Shown here piece by piece: positions 23,969 through 34,785 of a stretch of 64,000 nucleotides of DNA; position 1 is the first letter of the stretch; each line of letters starts with the position of its first letter. Origin of the DNA: Tubulanus polymorphus (lineage: Eukaryota; Nemertea; Palaeonemertea; Tubulaniformes; Tubulanidae); the NCBI RefSeq assembly GCF_964204645.1, contig NC_134031.1:4261001-4325000 (forward strand), written 5' to 3'. Below the pieces are notes generated by a model, which was given only the letters and a program-made list of their open reading frames with translations, did no database searches and was not told where the DNA came from. The position numbers were made by a program, and so were the translations under genes.

Positions 23969-26455
23969 ATGGCGTCCACGAAAAAGAAACAGTTTCGGAA
24001 ACGAAGACAAGAGTCTTCTAGCAGCGAAGATGAGGAAGAAATGGGCGATCGACCTATGTAAATATGATCTTTTTCATTGTGCCTTTGATTTGGTTAAATT
24101 TTCACGTCGCTGAATCGTTTGGAATTTCACGGTTTTACCGTTTTGAACAGTTTTTTTTAGAAGAAACCTACTTCCGACGAGAGGTGGCAGCACCGGATGG
24201 TGACATATTTCAGTCATCTGTCAAAATTTGATACCCGTCCATGTCTTGATATTCTATTTACAGCCCGAAAGATTCGATTACAAATGATATAAAAGCGTTG
24301 CAGAAATTGAGAAAACGACCAAATGGCGTGAATGTTATTGGTTTGGCATTAGGCAAAAAATTACCAGATAATGAACCAAGGCTGGTGGTAGGCGTTAAAT
24401 CTGTTGTTTTATGTAACATAATAAAAAGAAAATACTGAATTCTGAAATGTGAAAATCTATGTGATTTTAGAACGATCCATTTAAGATGGACACTGGTGGA
24501 ATAGTAGATATGAAAGCGTTGAAAGAACAGTAAGCCTGATTCGTTTATTTGAGAAATTTAAGAAATCTGGTCAAACCTTGCTTACCATGAGCAGAATCCC
24601 TGCAGTGTTTGTGTACAAAATGTAATTATTCTTTAAAATGATTTACCTGATAATTCGTTGTGATTTCAGGGGTAAACTAGCAGATCCTGAGAGTATCGGA
24701 ACCTCCTTCGCGGCAGAGACTAACAGAAGAGATGAGGATGCTGATATGTAAGTCCGAAGTAAAACAAATCGTAAAATGGTTCGGTTTCTTAATTAATATT
24801 TGTCGTATTGACGAAGCAACTCTCTATGTATTCAATTATAGGTTGAAATATGTCGAGAAAGAATTAGCAAAGAAGAAGGGTTTAGTCTCGAAAGATGAGT
24901 CTCCAGAAAAGAAAAGGTTCGCATTTGTTGACAATATTCTTTAACATCTCTTTCATGATAGTATGATGAGAGTTTTATTTAAGAAGATGAATTAACATAA
25001 CATCGATTATAAGTTTAAAACCCACCAAAGTTTGAAAGATTGAAAGCAAATTTTATTTGTCAAAAATTAAAATCCAAAGACACGACAATTTGGGTTTGAA
25101 TTCTTGATAATTGATATTAGCTTTGAATCTTTTAAACTTTGTATATTATAACTTATTAACTATTCTCCACGTCAGAAGTCAAGTGGCTAAACGGCTACAG
25201 GGCCCAATGAAACGCCTTTATTACCACTGCTATCATATATACCTGGTATTTTTTTTCTTCAGCGTAAAAACTGTGAACGACGTATTGTTCGATGTTCCCG
25301 AACATTTACGAGCGACGACCATGAAACGCACCGAGGATATGTTGTCGAATCAAATGTTATCCGGAATACCAGAAGTTGATCTCGGAATTGAGTAAGTCAT
25401 TGAAAAAATAGTAGTCATGATTTATTGTCATAATTCCATGTAAGATATGCTCTTCGGCTTATACATAATGAGAAGCATGAATTGAAAAATGGTAAAACAA
25501 ACAGACATTATAAATAAGAATATTCAAGAATGAGCTATGGTAAAAGCGAGTGTTTTAATTTGAGATTTAAAAGCATCTAAGGATGGAATAAAATGTAATT
25601 GGTAAGGTATCGTATCTCATTCCAAAATGACACAATAGTAACGGCGACGAACTGCTAGTGATAGAACCTGCTGCAAGGTTAAGCCAAATTTTGTAGCGAT
25701 CTGTTTATTTTCGTCACAAGATGAAGAAATGTGTCTATTTTATAGCGCTAAAATACGTAACATCGAACAGACCGAAGACGCCAAACAGAAATTGATTGAA
25801 CTGAAAATGAAGAGAAACAATGAGAAAGTGTCCGCGTTTGTGCCGACTAATATGGCCGTGAACTTCGTACAACACAACAGATGTAAGTAAATCCATCGCA
25901 ACTGAATCGTCTCTTACCGGGAAACTTGGAAGACAAATCTTAGAACAATCGCAATAGAATATCAATCAAATTTCCATCGGATAATAGATTATCACTGATG
26001 TCAAATGAACGTCACTGGTCCCTATTTTGCTGTATTCGCTACAACCTTTTTTGTGCATTTAAAAATCTAATTTTAACCTCAGCTCATTCATTATTGTTTA
26101 AGAGCTTATGAAGTGATTCTATTTTGAATCTGCATGATAAATCAGTTTTCTATGGTAGCCGCTCAATGAGCTAAAATTTGTATTATTTCAGTCAATATCG
26201 ATGATAATAATCCCATATTGAAGAAAGAAGAGCCACCAAAACCGAAAATGCCACGCGTTGGAGATGCGGAATCAATATTTGGTAGGTTACGTAATATTGT
26301 GAGCAATTTGAATAGCTTTTTTGTCAAGTCGGCACCTGTGTCCTCAAGTTTTCGATTCGATTCCAGATCAAGAAGGCAGCAAGAAAAAAGACGGCGAAAA
26401 AGCGACGGATGATTATCATTACGAGCGTTTCAAGAAACAAATGAGAAGATATTGA
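23969..26455 (+). CDS. C9orf78: C9orf78 / TLS1 (Hep59 family) spliceosome-associated protein, 9 exons
   Basis: The family binds spliceosomal components and affects 3' splice-site choice. Exons are 23969-24057, 24264-24387, 24471-24529, 24670-24747, 24842-24916, 25263-25391, 25746-25882, 26192-26281 and 26367-26455. They join in phase to 290 codons, 289 residues, the same length as the human protein as I recall it. Conserved blocks include LRKRPNGVN, NDPFKMDTGGIVDMKALKEQ, IGTSFAAETNRRDEDADM, MLSNQMLSGIPEVDLGID, FVPTNMAVNFVQHNRF and the C-terminal ATDDYHYERFKK, each nearly identical to human. The protein is highly charged, mostly helical or disordered, with an Arg/Ser-rich acidic start (KKKQFRKRRQESSSSEDEEE). 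It is presumably nuclear. It shares its upstream region with VARS2. Confidence 0.97.
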
Positions 26456-26697
26456 ATCTGATCCGAATTCGACGTATTTAATCGTGCATTATCGCGTCAA
26501 TCGAGTGTAAAGGCTTGATTGTTTGTTTGTCGGAGTAGGGCAGATACCGTTGCTTTGGCATTACCGCCTTGGTCAGGGCTAAAGCTCGGCTCGTTTGTAC
26601 TCGGAAAAGCTGAACTTCGATATATTCGTATCGATACATTATTGTGTTCATGAAAGCAAGGCAGCGTGTCAGACAGTGAAGGTTGTAAATATTGTAA

Positions 26698-26703
26698 ATA
26701 AAT
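26698..26703 (+). terminator. Polyadenylation signal AATAAA of C9orf78
   Basis: AATAAA lies about 245 bases past the stop codon, following an otherwise open 3' UTR-like stretch. Confidence 0.6.
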
Positions 26704-27312
26704 TTCGGAAATAATAGATCTGCTAGATGTACTTATTTTGCGATTTTTGATTCTAAATGGCCGGTAGCCGCAGGACTGAATTTACCCCATTTCTGGAAGT
26801 TGTTGGTGTGGTCGTGGTACTACAAGCCACGCGTTATATAGTACTCATTTCAAGTCCACGTTTCAATTAGTCTTTGAAGCGATCCAGTCCATATCGTGTA
26901 ACCTCATTACTCGCATATCCAGCATCTGGAGCCATTTCCACAGTCTCAGGTTGAGACTTAATTTATACAGACATCATAATGAGTTTTCTTTACAAAGACT
27001 TCCCTGATTCGAGAGTATATTCCGGAAGAATATAGAAGAGATGACCACACCTCCGAATGATTGAAGCAGAAAAAGTTCTTTTTTACATTTTCAAAATTTT
27101 TTTTTATTCTAAAAGGCTAAATGAGTACATAATTTATTAGATACAAACGTAGTGTATTAGATATACAGGAGTTGTGACCACTGAATGAGCGTTTATGTAA
27201 ATGAGATACAACCGACTTAACGAATTCAATACAGCCAGCGGTCGATATCATCCTAGACCCAGTTCCACAGTTGTTCGTTTAGTTCATTTGAGTTTTCTAA
27301 TATCTAAGAATT
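26704..27312. other. Convergent spacer
   Basis: I see no coding exon. It separates the C9orf78 3' end from the last exon of an unrecognised minus-strand gene, whose 3' UTR it probably contains. Confidence 0.45.
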
Positions 27313-30300
27313 TTAATCCACGTAAGTGGAGCCAGGTCTTGGTTTAATAAGACTCGCTGCTTTGACTCGGTCGGTGTACTCGGCATAGATCTGGTTGTGC
27401 CGTTCTAAATAATACACAATACAAAATAAATATCATATATGTACAGCAAAATACAAACAAAAAATCGTACAAAATTAATAAATTATCAAATATTTTTACA
27501 TAATTTGTTTACAATAAATGTAAATATTTAAATATACATGGAGTAAACTACAAGCTACATGATGACGTAAATAAGTATACAATCTTAAATTCACAGAATG
27601 AATAACTGGCTTCGAAATTACAAGCACTGCAAAAATAACACCACGCACACTCAACATTTTTTTGAAGTTTTAAGTTAATTACATGTTTTTACTTTCGTGG
27701 TAGATTTCATTTGCGTTCCCGTTTAGGAGATCTGAGAAGGGCTTTCGTCTGCGCTACGACTAAAAAGCAAGGGCAATTTTGTTTCGGACATAATCAGACA
27801 TAATAGATGGTTCCCCGATGAATCTCCTCTACGAAGAGTCCCATGATACGAGCAGTTATCTCGTAGGCTAGAATGAACAAGGGGGAGACCTGTCTGATAT
27901 AATTCGTTGCAATTGATTAATACTGACTTAATAATCATGCTATATATATATAATATCTAGACTAGTACTGTCACTAATTAATTATTGGATACATGTATTT
28001 ACATACCTACATACAAGGCGAACGAATTCTCCAGAATTACGTTGTTTTGGATCTAAATCAATTCAACCCCTTTGATGTAGATTATTACTTCTTTTTCGAT
28101 CGTAATAGACGTAGCTAGGGTCATGCAGGTCACACGTATTTTGTCCACACGCGTCGTTTTGGCCGTCAGATGACCATCAACAGTGTCTTTTGCTTCAAGG
28201 CACACGACGGTCAACCTGACTGTCTGTGACGTCATGCGAGTGAACTCGTACGCTAGTCCAGACGACTCCAACAACGATTTTATTTTCTAAAACTTTTCAA
28301 ACTTAACAATTTTTTTATAGATTTAGTAAACTTTTCAAGATGTTAACGATTTATTTCTATAGATCTTTATAGAATTTCTAATGGTGTCAACCTTTCCAAA
28401 CGAATCCATTATGCCGTTTCAGACGGACAGGATTCGAAATTTAAACTTTGAATCGATATATTTTTCTATAGTATTTTCAAACTTAACAATTCAATTATAA
28501 TTTAATATGGATATAAACTTAATAATGTTTTAACGAGTTATTCGGCGGAATTTCTCCCACCAAACAACGATTCATAAACTATGAATTAATATCTTTTTCT
28601 ATAGTATTTTCAAACTTAACAATTCAATTATAATTTAATATAGATATTAACTTTTAAATGTTTTAACGAGTTATTCGGCGGAATTTCTCCCACCAAACAA
28701 CGATTTATTAACTATGAATTAATATTTTTTTCTATAGTATTTTCAAACTTAACAACTACAGTCAAATCCCGCTTAATCGGGATCGGCTTAATCCAGATTT
28801 TATGATATAATTTAATTTGAATATAAACTCTCGAAGTAATTAACAATGTTTTGAAAGATATTCGTCGGAATTTCTCCCGCCGAATAACCTTTCAAAAATA
28901 AACTCTATACTATGTTTATAATTTCTTGATAATAAAATTGTTCAAACTTAACAAATATATCTCTATTTTAAAGATCTATATATTTCAACAACTTAGAAAT
29001 GGTATTTGATAGGGCTAATCAAAAGATGATTCGAAACTATCAAGTTCCATTTACGGAGCTTAAACTCTAAGCTATATTTTTTTCATAGAATATTCAAACT
29101 TAACAATTTTCAACTATATCTTTATATTCAATCTTTAGAATTTATGAACATTTAACGAGCTTTGAAACGGTATTCGAAATTGTCAAAATGACTCGTCATA
29201 ATAACAATTTTCGAATATCATTTCAAAAATAGACTTTATATATGTTTAGATTTTTATATATTATTTCTTTTAAAATTTTAAAACTTAACAATTGTTTTAT
29301 CATAATCTCTATTTGATTATACTCTAAAAATCTCAACAACTATAGTATATCTTAAGAATGGACGCCGGAAAAAGCGATCTACACACCTCTTTTCAATCGG
29401 ATATCATCTTAAAACTACTGAATTATAATCTTTAAATATATGTATTTTTTTTTCTTCTAAAATTCCAAAACTTAACAACATTTTCAGAGAAAATTTAGTA
29501 ATAACTTCAATCAACAACGTTTGAAAACAACAATCGAATCGCCGGGTGTTTGTTTCATCGAAAGAAACATCCAGCAGACATATTCAACAGTCTTTCGAAC
29601 TTTAACTATATTATCGTTTTATGGTATTTTGATATTTTTCTCTAAGTTATTCATATACGATTTAGAAAAACATATCAACGTTTCAAGTATCTTTTACTTC
29701 TTAAATATATACATATTATCAGGACGGATATAAGATCGGACGGAAGGTCTTCTTTGGACGGATTAACTGGACGGGTTGGTTACCTACACTGCAATAGGTA
29801 TCTATTCATTCTACCTTCGAAGAATCCATATCAACCAATAAGAAAGAACATTTGAAATTTGCAAGTAACACCCTTCTTTCTATAGCTGAATGAATCCTTA
29901 AAATAATTGAAATGAATAAACATTTATTCTATGTACGTGGACGGAATAAGATAAATAGGACGGAAATCTAGCACCAATCGATACAACTAACTATATACAT
30001 AATATCTACAGATATTCTTATCACAGAATAGCGCGTTGGACGGATTACGATAAGTCGGGTTTTTCCGGAAGAATCCTGGCCGGACGCTTTCGGAAGATTC
30101 CGGGCAGTGTCGTAGCTTTGAGTGGGCGGAACGCGTAAGGGCTCGTTATGTCCGGATCACGAGAGAGAGGCTCTCGAGTTCCGAACTCGGAAGTTATTCA
30201 TTTCCGTGGGCAGTGATTAAGCTTCTTTCGCGGACGGATCTATTGAAGGGTAATTTGGATGGCAGTTTTTTTCTAAAAAATTTTTTTTGAAATACCCAAA

Positions 30301-33300
30301 TTTGTCTAAAAGATTCCAATCATCTTGAAATTTGGGAATTTGAATATTGGACGACCATGCAAAATTAGAACGAGATTATTCAACTGGGTATTTCAATGGC
30401 AGTTTTTGAGTTAAAAGTATAATTTTTCATGAAATAACCCTCAATGGCAGTGATTGGGCTATAGATATATAAGATAAGTCGACTGAGCACTTATCGGCGA
30501 CCTTGGTAGGTGAACCCACCGGAAACACCTAATCGTAACTCAGCGAGATAAGGACGGGCAAGTAAGGGCAAAGCCTTCAATACACCACGAGTAATCGAAA
30601 AGTGAATTGCTCGGCTAGAAGTTTTTTTGAAGTAATATTTTTTTTCAGTTTTTTAAAGTTGATTTTGCCCAGTATTGTATTCATATACAAATGTTACGAT
30701 TTGGTAATTGCCCTCTAAATCTGCCTAAATTAATTAGAGATTAACGGTAATAGTTTTTCTACAAAAGACTGGATTCGCCTAAACGGGAAGCATATAAAAT
30801 CTCACCACGATTTTGTTTCGTTTAAAAAACCACCTTTTACCGTATATAACTAATGAAATAATCAATCATTTCAAACTAAACCTGAGCATTGGAGTAAATA
30901 TTGAATACATAGACAAATTAATTACTAATACGTATTTACAATTGCATAAGTACAGCTGCGCAGCTTTCTACAGGCAAAATAACCAACGTTATGGTATTTC
31001 AGATCTGCGAAAGATATGATGTTTTGTTAGGTCTACTAAATGCGCACCGTTGATATAACATTGATATGAATGATATATTGGCGCGCCGAGGTTACACACG
31101 ACATAAAAAAAAAACTAGCAATTGTACTTCGCTTACGCGCAGGCATGAGCCCCCGGAGGTTGAGTTTGTTTTTCAATGTGGATAAAATCATTTATCTTTT
31201 GAAAACCTCTGACCGGGCCCAGTCACATTGCAAACTAATTAAAAACTATCTATCTAACAGTATTTACATATTTTCAGGCCAAGTAAAATAGGATTTTTGC
31301 GAATGATTTACACTCTAATAGAAAGCGTGATAGAATTATTATTTATCGTGATTATAGATTATTCGATATTAATATATGTTTTTCACCACCATTATCCAGG
31401 GCAAGTTTCATTAGCACCTCTGCGATAATAAATTAATATAACGCCTTTATACAAAAGCCATAATGTGTATAGCGAAATTAGAGGTGGTTTCTGAAATTGT
31501 ACCCGAAATTTAATACGTGAATGTTTGCATGACAATAACATATTGTCGTAGACGGGGAAGGGAATTTAGCCGATGGTTTCCTGAGGAAATTTGTCCCGCT
31601 TTTACACACGGTTGAAGGATTCTAGTTACCATGGGCCGAATCGACCTATTGATGCGCTATATTTGATGATGAAGTGTCCACGAATCGTCGCGTGTCAGCG
31701 CACTTTATACCGCGAGAGCTTCAATACAATGGCTGTTTACATGACAAAGATGTATATGAGTTTATACCGTACCGATACTTGAGAAGGTGTAACTATGGGA
31801 ATTGCGAATCGGGGTCGACATAATGACTTGACTCAGCTCGTCGTCTGCCGTCGTCGCCGGGCGCACTTCCTGGTTTTTATTCGGAGGAATATCATTCTCT
31901 CGCCAAATATCCGTGCTTGGTGGAGACGATTTTTTCGATAGTCGTTATTTCGGTTTTTCAGATCAATTCAAAAGAAGGCGACGAGTTTCGTTATGAAAAA
32001 TCTGTAAAGATAACACGTAGAATCGTTATATTTATGTTAAAAGAATGTGACGGAATTCTTCGTTTTCATCCGAAAAAAATATTTACGTAGATTATTTCAA
32101 AATGTTAATTAACAACAATTAATCGACCATTCCCTACGATTGATAATCAATCATGGACTCGTAATTCGAATATTCGTGGGAAATATCTAAGAACAAACAA
32201 TGACAGTCAATAGAAAAACGGGTTTCTTTTAGAAACGAATCATGATTTTGATTTTTGAGCTCAACGTCGTAAATAACGGAACGTATATTGTGATCTCGTC
32301 CGTTCTAGACAAAACCGATCCTTAATGGAACGAAATATTTCTGTTATTGTAAGGTAAACTCCCTATAAAGCATTTCCCATTCATGAAATTACGCCGGCCT
32401 ACAACATAAATCAAACATAATGTTGAATGAACCATGGTAACCGGTGCCCGACTCGCTGCCCAAACTTGAATCACACGTCGCATTCCAAACACTTGAAATT
32501 GTTGAACATGAATAGTACACTATGCCTCAGCAAAAACTCGGACAATTTCTAAGAATATTCAAAATGAAGTGTTTTTACTAGAGCTCTGGGGACAAACGAC
32601 GACATCGACCCTAATCGTGGGGCTCTCAATTTTCCTTTAGTTTTAATTGCACGCTTTATTCAAACTATTTGGAATAAAGTCTATGTTATTTCTTACAAGA
32701 GATGCATTCCGCGATATAAAGGTGCTCAAGCAGAATTAAATTCATCACTATCCTTCGAACATTTCTTTCTAGTTTATCAAGTGATACTATTATCTCTAAT
32801 GAAATTAAAATCATCGGAAACATTTTTGACTATACAACATTCTTTATACTGATTCATACTTTTATGAAAAGTGCACTTTTGATAGAAGTTCAAACGTACC
32901 TTCGGTTTGAATAAAAAATGGTAATAGTTCTTTTTTCGGGAGATGCGAAATCGAACGTCCGTCGGAGCGCATCAGTTGATATTGATTTTGAAAGAGCTTC
33001 GTTAGTAAATCTCAGTACCTGAAACGAAATATATCAAAATCAATTAAGTTGTTGTTCTTTAATCAAGTTCTAAGCTTCTTAGAACCCAGCGTTGAAAATA
33101 AAATGGACAGGATTGACAAATATTCCATCTAAATTGAATTACCGTGCAAAATTAATTTAATCGAAAGTTTATGTTACTTTAACATATAAGAACTGACATT
33201 TACATTTTCGTAAAGGGAATAATTTCCCGTTTGTTATCAGTAAAACAGTTGATATGTACATACCTGGCAAAAACTGAGGTGTTGGTTAGGATCCGGGTTG

Positions 33301-33400
33301 AAAACGGCTCCTGTCCCCCGGCAGGTTGATGGACCTGTCACGGGAGACAGGCGAGCCGGCCGTCTGCGCTCGCGACTGGAACGAGTCGTTGTGACACTTA
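27313..33400 (-). CDS. Unrecognised minus-strand gene, partly resolved
   Basis: I do not recognise this gene. The clearest piece is a terminal exon at 27313-27404: a good acceptor (TATTATTTAG), then 29 codons reading RHNQIYAEYTDRVKAASLIK and ending KPRPGSTYVD plus stop, phase 1. Upstream, a TATA box (33418-33426) precedes a possible first exon ending at a GTATGT donor (exon edge 33264), then an exon at 32900-33018 with strong acceptor and donor. Inside the latter, an ATG at 32972 gives MRSDGRSISHLPKKELLPFF and ends in phase 1. A GC-richer open stretch at about 31762-31930 (codons include DIWRENDIPPNKNQ and TTADDELSQVIMSTPIRNS) could be a middle exon, but its acceptor is weak. The join between pieces is unproven and the span could be two transcripts. 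The hairpin array at 28164-29573 lies in the presumed last intron. Confidence 0.35.
28164..29573 (-). ncRNA. Array of nine hairpins separated by eight copies of one linker
   Basis: Inverted repeats sit at about 28164-28221, 28401-28436, 28537-28568, 28670-28701, 28849-28897, 28997-29052, 29161-29227, 29351-29412 and 29544-29573. Between each neighbouring pair lies a copy of the linker CAAACTTAACAA (plus strand; near 28298, 28477, 28609, 28742, 28942, 29096, 29283 and 29467), often with TTTCTATAGTATTTT before it. The spacing is 130-200 bp. Stems run from 12 to about 24 base pairs. The best are 28849-28897 (TTTTGAAAG paired with CTTTCAAAA, continuing inward) and 29161-29227. Two stems (28537 and 28670) pair over 12 positions without mismatch only on the minus strand, using four G-U pairs. 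This supports a minus-strand RNA such as a microRNA cluster. Other readings are a decayed tandem satellite or piled-up MITEs. Confidence 0.5.
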
Positions 33401-33417
33401 GACACAGTAGGTCATCA

Positions 33418-33426
33418 CTATTTATA
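33418..33426 (-). promoter_or_regulatory. TATA box of a minus-strand transcript
   Basis: TATAAATAG on the minus strand is followed about 155 bases downstream by a splice donor GCCAG|GTATGT and then by an exon with good splice signals. It is the best core promoter signal in the 27-34 kb interval and could drive the transcript carrying the hairpin array. Confidence 0.45.
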
Positions 33427-34480
33427 TGGGACAGCAACCAAACAGGTTCTGAGCACGCATATTCGAAGTGAGGACTTGTTGCCAAGGGCTTTTGTTGGGT
33501 TAGCGAGAATCCGCAGGGCGCATTGAAAAGGCACGCGTGCTCGGGCGGGAGAGTCTTTAGAATGGTGATTGGTAATCGCGTAGATTCGTGCTCCTCGGTA
33601 AATTAAACAGTAAATTAACAACTGCTTTAATTACATTCACCCGTTATGCACATCACGAATGTTTACAATACTCAGCGTTAATTACGCCTTTACGAAAAAA
33701 CTTGCTTCAATCATCCAGCGTTTGCCTGAACAGAGCCCAGAATAGAAAATTAAGATTTGCGGAATCGTTAAGATACGTACGTATAGGATTTTGCCAAAAA
33801 ATCTTAAATCTGTGTTTTCTTAAATTCTCCATTTTCTGCGAGGAAAACCTCACGGAAAAATCGGTGAAAAAAGTTACTAATATACATATGTGAATTATCT
33901 CGGTGAGAAACGAACTCGCAGCAAATTTTGAAAACACATCTTATGTCCCCAGAACGTTTTAATGGTTCAGCTAAAATATATCGCGCCTGTATGAAAATAA
34001 CGAACGCAGTTTATACGAAGATGAAAATATACGCGCACACTAGCGGCTGTTCACGGACATGTATGGAGGGGTCAAAATTGTGCAATTTTTGAGTGGACGC
34101 CTACATTTATAATCGTCAAACGTAACTAGATTTCTCTGCAACGAATGACATCAGTTCATCTATTGTTATAGTATCTACTGAAGACGGGTTAAGGACACTG
34201 TTTGACGGCTGAAGGTTCTCTGTAGTTTTGGAAAAATCCGCTGCCGTTGAACCTATTCGTATTTGGTTCTAACTAGTAGCTGAATTTCGTCGTAAAGAGG
34301 TTCTACTGTACAGATATATACACATGAACCTGACGGCAAAAGTTCGGTTCTAAAGGTAATGATCTTCAGTGACCAGGTTTCGTTGTTCTCATATCAACCT
34401 CATTCCGCGTACTTATTTTCCGCGTCGCCGTTTCGTTGGATGCAAGACCAACAACACATGATTCACATTTTGAAAACTTT
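33427..34480. other. Spacer upstream of the TATA box and downstream of the MFS gene
   Basis: No exon is recognised. The stretch between 33480 and 33620 is GC-richer and may belong to the promoter of the minus-strand transcript. Confidence 0.4.
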
Positions 34481-34486
34481 TTTATT
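34481..34486 (-). terminator. Polyadenylation signal of the MFS gene
   Basis: AATAAA on the minus strand, about 300 bases past the stop codon in an AT-rich 3' UTR. Confidence 0.5.
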
Positions 34487-34785
34487 TCACTCTTACAAAA
34501 TATAGACATTCGAATAAACAATAAACCCAGAAGATATAAAAAACCATATCCCTTAAGCGAGAGATAATGTATATCATTCAATAAATAACTGTATAAATAA
34601 CTGTATAGAAAACCACAACCCGAAGATGACAATTCAAGCAAAATACTAACAAAATACTGAGGTTCACGCATTCTCAATAGTATAAGCAAATAAACAAACT
34701 TCACATTCTCTTTTTTGTTACAAACTTTTAGTACTTGGATTTCTTTAAGCAAGTTTTCTTTTATATATATTCATAACAAGATTCA

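Noticed and set aside
30463-30480. Plus-strand TATA-like sequence (TATATAAG) before a hairpin-rich stretch, considered as an snRNA or spliced-leader gene
   Set aside because: No Sm site, no splice donor context typical of a leader and no repeat of the unit; AT-rich DNA gives such matches by chance.
33264-33485. 74-codon minus-strand frame running into the donor at 33264, with the following exon in phase
   Set aside because: The TATA box lies inside this frame, so transcription would start after its ATG; the ATG at 32972 gives a better peptide.
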